DNA of 64,000 nucleotides, taken from positions 11,363,427 through 11,427,426 of the forward strand of contig JASSKH010000010.1 in the NCBI GenBank assembly GCA_031763025.1, written 5' to 3'. The DNA is from Macrocystis pyrifera (taxonomy: Eukaryota; Sar; Phaeophyceae; Laminariales; Laminariaceae). Under the pieces are notes generated by a model. It did not search any database. It had not been told where the DNA came from and saw nothing but the letters and a program-made list of their open reading frames with translations. Below are positions 58,633-64,000 of this stretch, one piece after another. The translations under genes and the position numbers were made by a program. Positions within the stretch are counted from its first letter, which is position 1. Every line of letters starts with the position of its first letter.

Positions 58633-60096
58633 ACGACATTGTTTGAGAGTGGGACGCCGGCTGCTTCTCCGGAGGCTGGAGAGGGCCAAAAATAAGAAAT
58701 AGGACTCATCGATTCTAGGCAGGGGTTAAATCGTTTCACACAGGCCACTAATAAGCACGAAGCGCAACGGCGGTCATATACGCAAGGACGCTGACCACAC
58801 TCGTACTTTCCACTGCTGCCAGGTGTCGCAGGGCGAGATCACCAGAGATCATCTTCTCGGCTCAACTATCACATGTGTGATCTGGTTACAACGAGTAGAG
58901 CCGTCTTGAGCAGAAATTCGTGAAGAATTATAATGAACAGGCATCTCTTTGGTCCAGCCAGGTCTCTGGTGGCCTGTTTTCGCTTATATACCCGAAGCAT
59001 GATTTGGCCGTGAGATGAAAAACGCGGACGGGGGGGAAATGGAGACCTCCTTCCCTTGAAGACCTGAACTTTTCCTTTCTTGTCTTCAAACATGTTTTCT
59101 GTCACATTTACACCACGTAATTGTTCGTATTGCCAGTAATATTGCTCCTGCCTACCTCTGCTCCCAAATGTTGTGTCGGTCCATTTGTTTCTCAGCCTTA
59201 TTAGTTTCATTTGTTTCCCATTCGCTTCAGCACTACTTCCTACACTGGCCTTTCCACCGTGAGGGAGGGGGGGGGGGGGCACTCTCTCTCTAGTAATATA
59301 TATATATATATGTATGCCTTGGGCGCGAAACTAAAGCGGGGTCGCCCGGGATCTACAGTGACCACTATACCACCTGCTACCTGGCTATATGGGCACCTGG
59401 GGGTTGGATCTCGGACTCTGGTTCTTAGGTATGTATATTTTGTTTTCGACCTGTTGATGATTACCGCAGTTAGGACCACTCACGGACCGGTCCATCAAAC
59501 CTAACATCAACTATGGGTATCCCCGCCCAAAGGAGTTTTTCACACACATAAATATATGTACCAGCATGTATATCATGAATGTACATCCTTCCCGCCTCCC
59601 CTAGCATGCCTGCCCGTCTATTTTCAAGCGCTTTCATTGTCGTATCTGTTGCTCACAACGATAATGCAAACAGAACACAGGTCGTACGTGCGTACAGGCA
59701 AGGATCACATCACAGGTAATCCCAAAAAATACTCTAGCAAACCTGAAAGATATAGCCCGGGATCCAACCCAGGCAACTACAAGAGTGGTACATGTAGGTA
59801 GCCAGGAACCCGGTAGTGTAGTGGCGAAGGTCAAAATGACAAAATGACAACAACGTAAGCGTAATACAGTATATAGTAAGGATTGGTTTATCCTGGGCTA
59901 CCCCGCTTTGGTTAGTCGCGAAACGCATAAGCCTGGGCGATGACTCGGCTAGCGATGGAACCAGTCCTCGGGGGGGAGCTGATGAGTGCAAGAGGTGGTC
60001 TTTGGCGAAATATCTTCGCAAAGGCATCAAAGCAGTCTACACACACACGAGCATTTATTTGTTGGGGGGCGGGGGAGTTGTGGATTTGAGCGGGCC
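58633..60096. other. Intergenic with an unidentified minus frame
   Basis: The minus frame 59282-58869 (137 codons) includes WTDTTFGSRGRQEQYYWQYE and VNVTENMFEDKKGKVQVFKG. The composition looks coding, but no family is recognised; it may be part of a transposon ORF. A pair of inverted segments (about 59385-59425 and 59745-59795) shares GGTTGGATC(C/T)CGG, a B-box-like word, so a second tRNA-derived repeat is possible. Confidence 0.3.
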
Positions 60097-60868
60097 TTCA
60101 GGTAGTGAAGGCTCTCGGGGGAAGATGGTACACTCTCACCGTGCGCGAAGCTTTCACACGGCGTAAGTGGGTGCCACAAATCGAACGCGGCGAATGTTCG
60201 AGCAGTTCCTCATGTGTCTTCGTGCAGAAGGTGTCCCTCCCAGGATGGTGTTCGTTCGATTATATGGTGGTGTCAAATATCACAGAGGGGGACTGAAAGA
60301 CGTATGTAGATCGAGAGGTATCAAGCAGGAATTCACGACGGCCGGCAGTCCCCAGTTCGAATTGGGTGGCAGAGCGCGCGGCAGGTTTGATCGAGACGAC
60401 CGTGCAATGGCAGGCCGAACCTAGACCTCTGAGCTTTGTTCCGGCACAAAACGAATGCCAACTGCGTCGTTATGGGCTGAAGCTTTCCACTGGGTGTGCA
60501 ATGCTTTGAACCGCGCACAACAAGCGCGGCCAACCCAGAACGCAAGTCACCGCATGAGATGTGACATGCTACCCCCCCCCCCCCCCCCTCGGCAGTACGT
60601 CTACCTTCCTCCAGCCTGGCTAGTGTAAGGTAGTAGGGGAAAATAACTCACAGGCGAACGCCTAGGATTTGTTTCCTCGCCCATGCATACAAGTGCTCAA
60701 GACTGTAGTACGAGTTCTCACCAGACACATACTGCATTAATCACGCGAAATATCACCCGGTAACGCGTACCGCCTGCACCACCTGTACCTGCCCAGACGA
60801 ATGACTGCCTTTCTACAGAAGAGGGTGGTCCGTGGGCGACGACGATATCACGTCGGATCAAGGGGGTA

Positions 60869-60898
<30 letters not shown>
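60869..60898. repeat. 30-G homopolymer
   Basis: An uninterrupted G run on the + strand, preceded by AGGGGGTA. It is one of the two longest in the window. Confidence 0.95.
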
Positions 60899-60900
<2 letters not shown>

Positions 60901-61270
60901 GAACTAAAGGACGGTCTGGCTCACCTGGACGACCTCGACGTGATGTGGGGGTTTGACCTGGTCACGATTTAGGAGGGGCTCGCGCAGCAGGTGCCTGCTG
61001 CCGGAGATCTCGGCGACGGGAGAGCCGAGACGATCGCTTCGTTTCAAGGGGGCACGGTAGAGGGAAGGTCGAAAGCGCCCCGGCAGTCCTGTCGGTGAGG
61101 GAAGCACACGGGCTCAGCAACCGGAAATGGGTCGCCGCGACAGCACGGGGCCAGACCCGGGGGTAAAAGAGCCAACGCCTGCAGAGCGAACCTGCTGATA
61201 ATCAGCAAAAGGGTGAAACCTCAGGTCGCGGACGTGCCGCTTGCGGCAGAGTACGAGTTGATGCAGTCTA

Positions 61271-61375
61271 TTACGGGGGACCATAGTAAACAGGACCAAA
61301 CATAGTTAGTAAAAATACGTAAATATATAGGTTTTTATGTATGCCATAGGTCCTGTTAACTATGGACCCCCGTAA
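61271..61375. mobile_element. ~105-bp MITE, copy M4, inside the copia fossil
   Basis: The cleanest copy. The left end TTACGGGGGACCATAGTAAA and the right end (inverted) TTACGGGGGTCCATAGTTAA are nearly perfect inverted repeats. TA flanks both sides of the CGGGGG core. It is younger than the copia fossil it sits in. Confidence 0.9.
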
Positions 61376-62760
61376 CAGTATTCATAGTATCCTAGAGAGT
61401 ACATCCTCGACCACGGAGGACACAACATCCATGACGTCCAGAGGATCTGCGGATAACAAAGGGGGGTCTAACGTGTACATGCAAAGCGATTTCCTTTCCC
61501 GGCTGACGTAAAACACAAAAACCCACAATCCGCAGCAGATGTTGAGCGTTCGAAGAGCAAAGCGGCGTGGCACGAGGCCATGAAGAACTAGTTAGGCGGT
61601 CACAAAAGGACCGGCACCTACCAAACCGCGACACCATCGCAAGGGCGAAAGTCTGTCGGTGTAAAATAGGCGTTTATCTACAAGACCGACCAAGGATGCC
61701 TTGATAGAAAAGACAGAGGCTAGACTTGCAGGGCTGTAGATTAATTTTAAACGATCGCACCAACTCCCTCGCCAGCGCCAAATAATTTTCCGGCGGCTGT
61801 TGCCAATGCGAATGGTCTACCGATGTTCCAGTTAGATGTCGCGCGAGATTTTGCGTGCGCGAAGCTGGAACTCGAGATATAGATGAAAATACATGTTGGG
61901 TTCAGTGATACGTCATGAGATCGTTCGACTCAACCGACCATTGTATGGTCTCTAAAGCAGAGCGAACGGCAGCGGGCCGTGTATTTGGTAGAGATTGCGG
62001 TAGAGTACGGTATGGAGCAGTCTATGACTGATCGGTGCATTTTTTTGCATGGTTGTGGACGGCAAGGTAGAACTGATCATGGTCATTCATGTAGATGGCG
62101 TCGTGGTCTCAGGATCAGACGAGACATGCACAGAGTTCAATGCCGCGTTAGATACGAAATCTCCCAGGAATAACGTCGACGAACCAACTTAGTGCACTGG
62201 TTGTGCTTTCGAACGCGACTAAGGATCGAGAACTTTCGATTATACGCGAGAGGCGTTCGTTGAGGAGAGCATTTTATACATGTTGCATCGATTTGGAGTG
62301 AACTCGTCATCTGACATCCACACGAAGGCCAGTGTTGAAGTACAGTAGGCCCAAGAAGAGAAGGCGAGCCTGCTGCAGGAGGGAGGACAGTGGGTAGCTT
62401 GGCGTGGCTGTCGACAATGACGAGCCGAACACGTCCAAGGCTGTTCGTGCTACGGCGCGCCACTATCACAACTTCACGGAGAGGCATACCCTCACGGAAC
62501 CAAGATTTTAGCATACCTCCACGGGACCAGAGGTTAGGGATTGATATTAGTGTGGAGTTCGGGAATGGATATGACTGCGTACAAGTGTACGGCTGCGCCG
62601 ACAAGTCCAACGACAGGCGCTCGGTATTGAGGACGGTAGTGACCGTGGGGGTTTCCACCGTCAGTCGGGCAGGAAGCTCGCGGAGGTGTGTTGCATTGTC
62701 CACAGCAGAGGCAGGGTGGGTTGCGCTGGGTGAAGGGGTGAAGTAGGCTTTGTTGTACGG

Positions 62761-63418
62761 GCGCAGTGTTGTCGTCTACTTGTCCAGGCTTTCGAGGGTA
62801 ATCGGGGGGGGCATAGCGTTGACTAAGAAATGTAGGTGCATTGGGGTATAATCATCACTATCGTCACGCAAAATTACGAGTCGTGAGTCCACGCCGTTGG
62901 CGCATGGGCAGAATGACAGCCTGACAGCTTGATACCTGTGGTACTTTCAATATGATACTTCCGACTCTTATATTCTTGTTGGATTAAGCTTGGACCACCG
63001 TGTAGATTTGAGGGAAAATTATTAACTGTGAGAATCGTATCGTCATATGCACCATCACCACCAATATCACAAGCACGACCATCGTCACAATTACGTTCAT
63101 TGTTGCTGTTATCACGGCCATTATCGTTGCTATCGTCACCAACTAAAGCATACACCAACCACGACCATCCTCTGAATGCCCGACCTTCTCCTTCGTGTAC
63201 CTCTCCAGTAGCCACATTTTAGCTTGTCCATCTCTCCCTTTCACCTACCCCCCCTATAGCCACATCGTCTATCGGAGGGCCCAACTCATACAAGAGCAGC
63301 CTCGCCATCATCTGACAATCAAGATCTGAACCAGCCTCGGATCGGCCCGCCCTTACTGCATAGTCGTGCTCTACTTCCCCACTATCCGGCTCAGCGTTGT
63401 TGACAGTCAGAGACGTGT
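62761..63418. other. Intergenic, no recognised gene
   Basis: Short (ATC)n-like and TATCGTCA-rich segments at about 63030-63140. No family-like frame. Confidence 0.5.
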
Positions 63419-63793
63419 CTACCGCGAGGTTTCTATGCATTGCCGGGCGTTCTCGGGTTCGATGGGATCCGATGAGATTTCACAGAATTGGGTGTCCGCC
63501 ACGGGGATTTCCACCTCTTTCTCGGCAATCTCGAAGTCGGGTTCGGCGTAATTCGAGCCTCCATCTTGGTAGTCCGCCAGAAGGGTTTCTACGTCTGGGT
63601 GGGCCTCCCTGGGTTCGATGGGGTCCGATAAGTCCCCATCCTTGCTGTCAGCTGTGAGCGACTCCACCATGTCAAGCTTGTATTTCCCTAGTTCGATTGG
63701 ACTTGGGTTCGAGTCTTTGTCTTGGCTCCCTGGCGCCAAAGACTCCACGTCAACGTTAGGCTTATGCTGCTTCTTAGGTTCGACGGAGCTTGC
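63419..63793 (-). CDS. Acidic tandem-repeat protein segment, unidentified
   Basis: The minus strand is open from about 63793 to the stop at 63419-63421. It encodes four consecutive ~25-27-residue repeats, each starting VE(S/T/I)(L/P) with an AD/GS and QD/KD pair at positions 6-10, and most with a PIEP or PIEL motif near positions 16-20. A half repeat (VEPKKQHKPNVD) precedes them. It is strongly acidic with no Cys-rich or hydrophobic parts. The start is not clear, and other open minus-strand sequence continues to the window edge, so this is probably the end of a larger gene or element. Function unknown. Confidence 0.4.
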   Translation of the reverse strand, partial: ASSVEPKKQHKPNVDVESLAPGSQDKDSNPSPIELGKYKLDMVESLTADSKDGDLSDPIEPREAHPDVETLLADYQDGGSNYAEPDFEIAEKEVEIPVADTQFCEISSDPIEPENARQCIETSR

Positions 63794-64000
63794 TCAGTCG
63801 TCTTCGCGTTGGTGACCCGCCTCTGCCCCGTGTTTGCCGTGCCCTGAGTCGTGTGTTTGCGGCGCCTGCCAACGAAAGCGAGGTGAAAGAAAGGGGCGAT
63901 GGTGTTCCGATCCCATCCATATTTTGTGAACTGATTGGTTGTTCCCGTGGTGGAGTGTTCTGTCGGGGGTTTATCTCCCGCCATGCTTTCCCAGCGCATA
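63794..64000 (-). other. Open minus-strand sequence at the window edge
   Basis: Reads MAGDKPPTEHSTTGTTNQFT and then FVGRRRKHTTQGTANTGQRR, polar and basic. It may belong with the acidic repeat segment just downstream, but the window ends here and the family is not recognised. Confidence 0.3.

Larger units (their letters stand above)
60097..62760 (+). mobile_element. Ty1/copia LTR retrotransposon fossil
   Basis: The + strand holds scattered but recognisable pieces of a copia-type polyprotein in the expected order: an integrase-core piece (about 60150-60420, with GIKQEFTTAGSPQFE), then reverse transcriptase and RNase H pieces (about 61800-62760, with ILAYLHGTRGLGID-like and VALSTAEAGWVALGEG words). 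The integrase-before-RT order is diagnostic for copia as opposed to gypsy elements. It is broken, with many breaks, and looks old. No flanking long terminal repeats were recognised. A 30-G run (60869-60898) and a MITE (61271-61375) lie inside it. Confidence 0.75.

Overview
The window is nuclear DNA of a eukaryotic alga, most likely a photosynthetic stramenopile and probably of the brown-algal lineage. Three things support this. There is an intron-rich host gene with canonical GT/AG junctions and a DUF1995 (LPA3-like, plastid) core. Its likely first exon has a signal peptide followed by a Phe and an Arg/Ser-rich stretch, the style of complex-plastid targeting. There is also a nuclear tRNA-Ser(AGA) and a dense load of LINE, SINE, MITE and minisatellite sequence. 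No operons, bacterial genes or CRISPR arrays are visible. Species is not assigned.

Layout: 0.9-12.7 kb is dominated by an RTE-like LINE family (endonuclease plus reverse transcriptase). It includes one near-full-length broken + copy (3.8-8.8 kb), a 5'-truncated + copy (10.2-12.7 kb) and a 5'-truncated minus copy (0.9-2.2 kb); a fourth fragment lies at 17.2-18.1 kb. A tRNA-derived SINE at 2.5-3.7 kb is split by an 0.87 kb MULE-like DNA element with a 9-bp target duplication. From 12.7 to 36 kb there are almost no recognisable genes: one SINE, two copies of a ~100-bp MITE, a triplicated ~0.3 kb repeat (18.4-20.2 kb), inverted CTCAGGGT blocks (27.2-28.1 kb), poly-G tracts, a SAP-like open segment (minus, 33 kb) and one candidate terminal exon (31.6 kb).

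The main host gene lies at 36.98-47.53 kb on the + strand. It is an eight-exon DUF1995 gene whose introns carry a SINE, a MITE and tandem duplications. After it come a pair of 42-bp minisatellite arrays (49.8-51.3 kb), another SINE, the tRNA-Ser gene and repeat-rich sequence. The last part holds a fragment of a second LINE family (minus, 56.3-57.4 kb), a SINE (58.3 kb), an old broken Ty1/copia fossil (60.1-62.8 kb) with a MITE inserted in it, and an acidic tandem-repeat open frame (minus, 63.4-63.8 kb).

The LINEs, SINEs, MITEs and MULE-like element form nested layers: MULE in SINE, MITE in copia fossil, MITE and SINE in DUF1995 introns. Apart from the DUF1995 gene and the tRNA, the window is a transposon graveyard between sparse genes.
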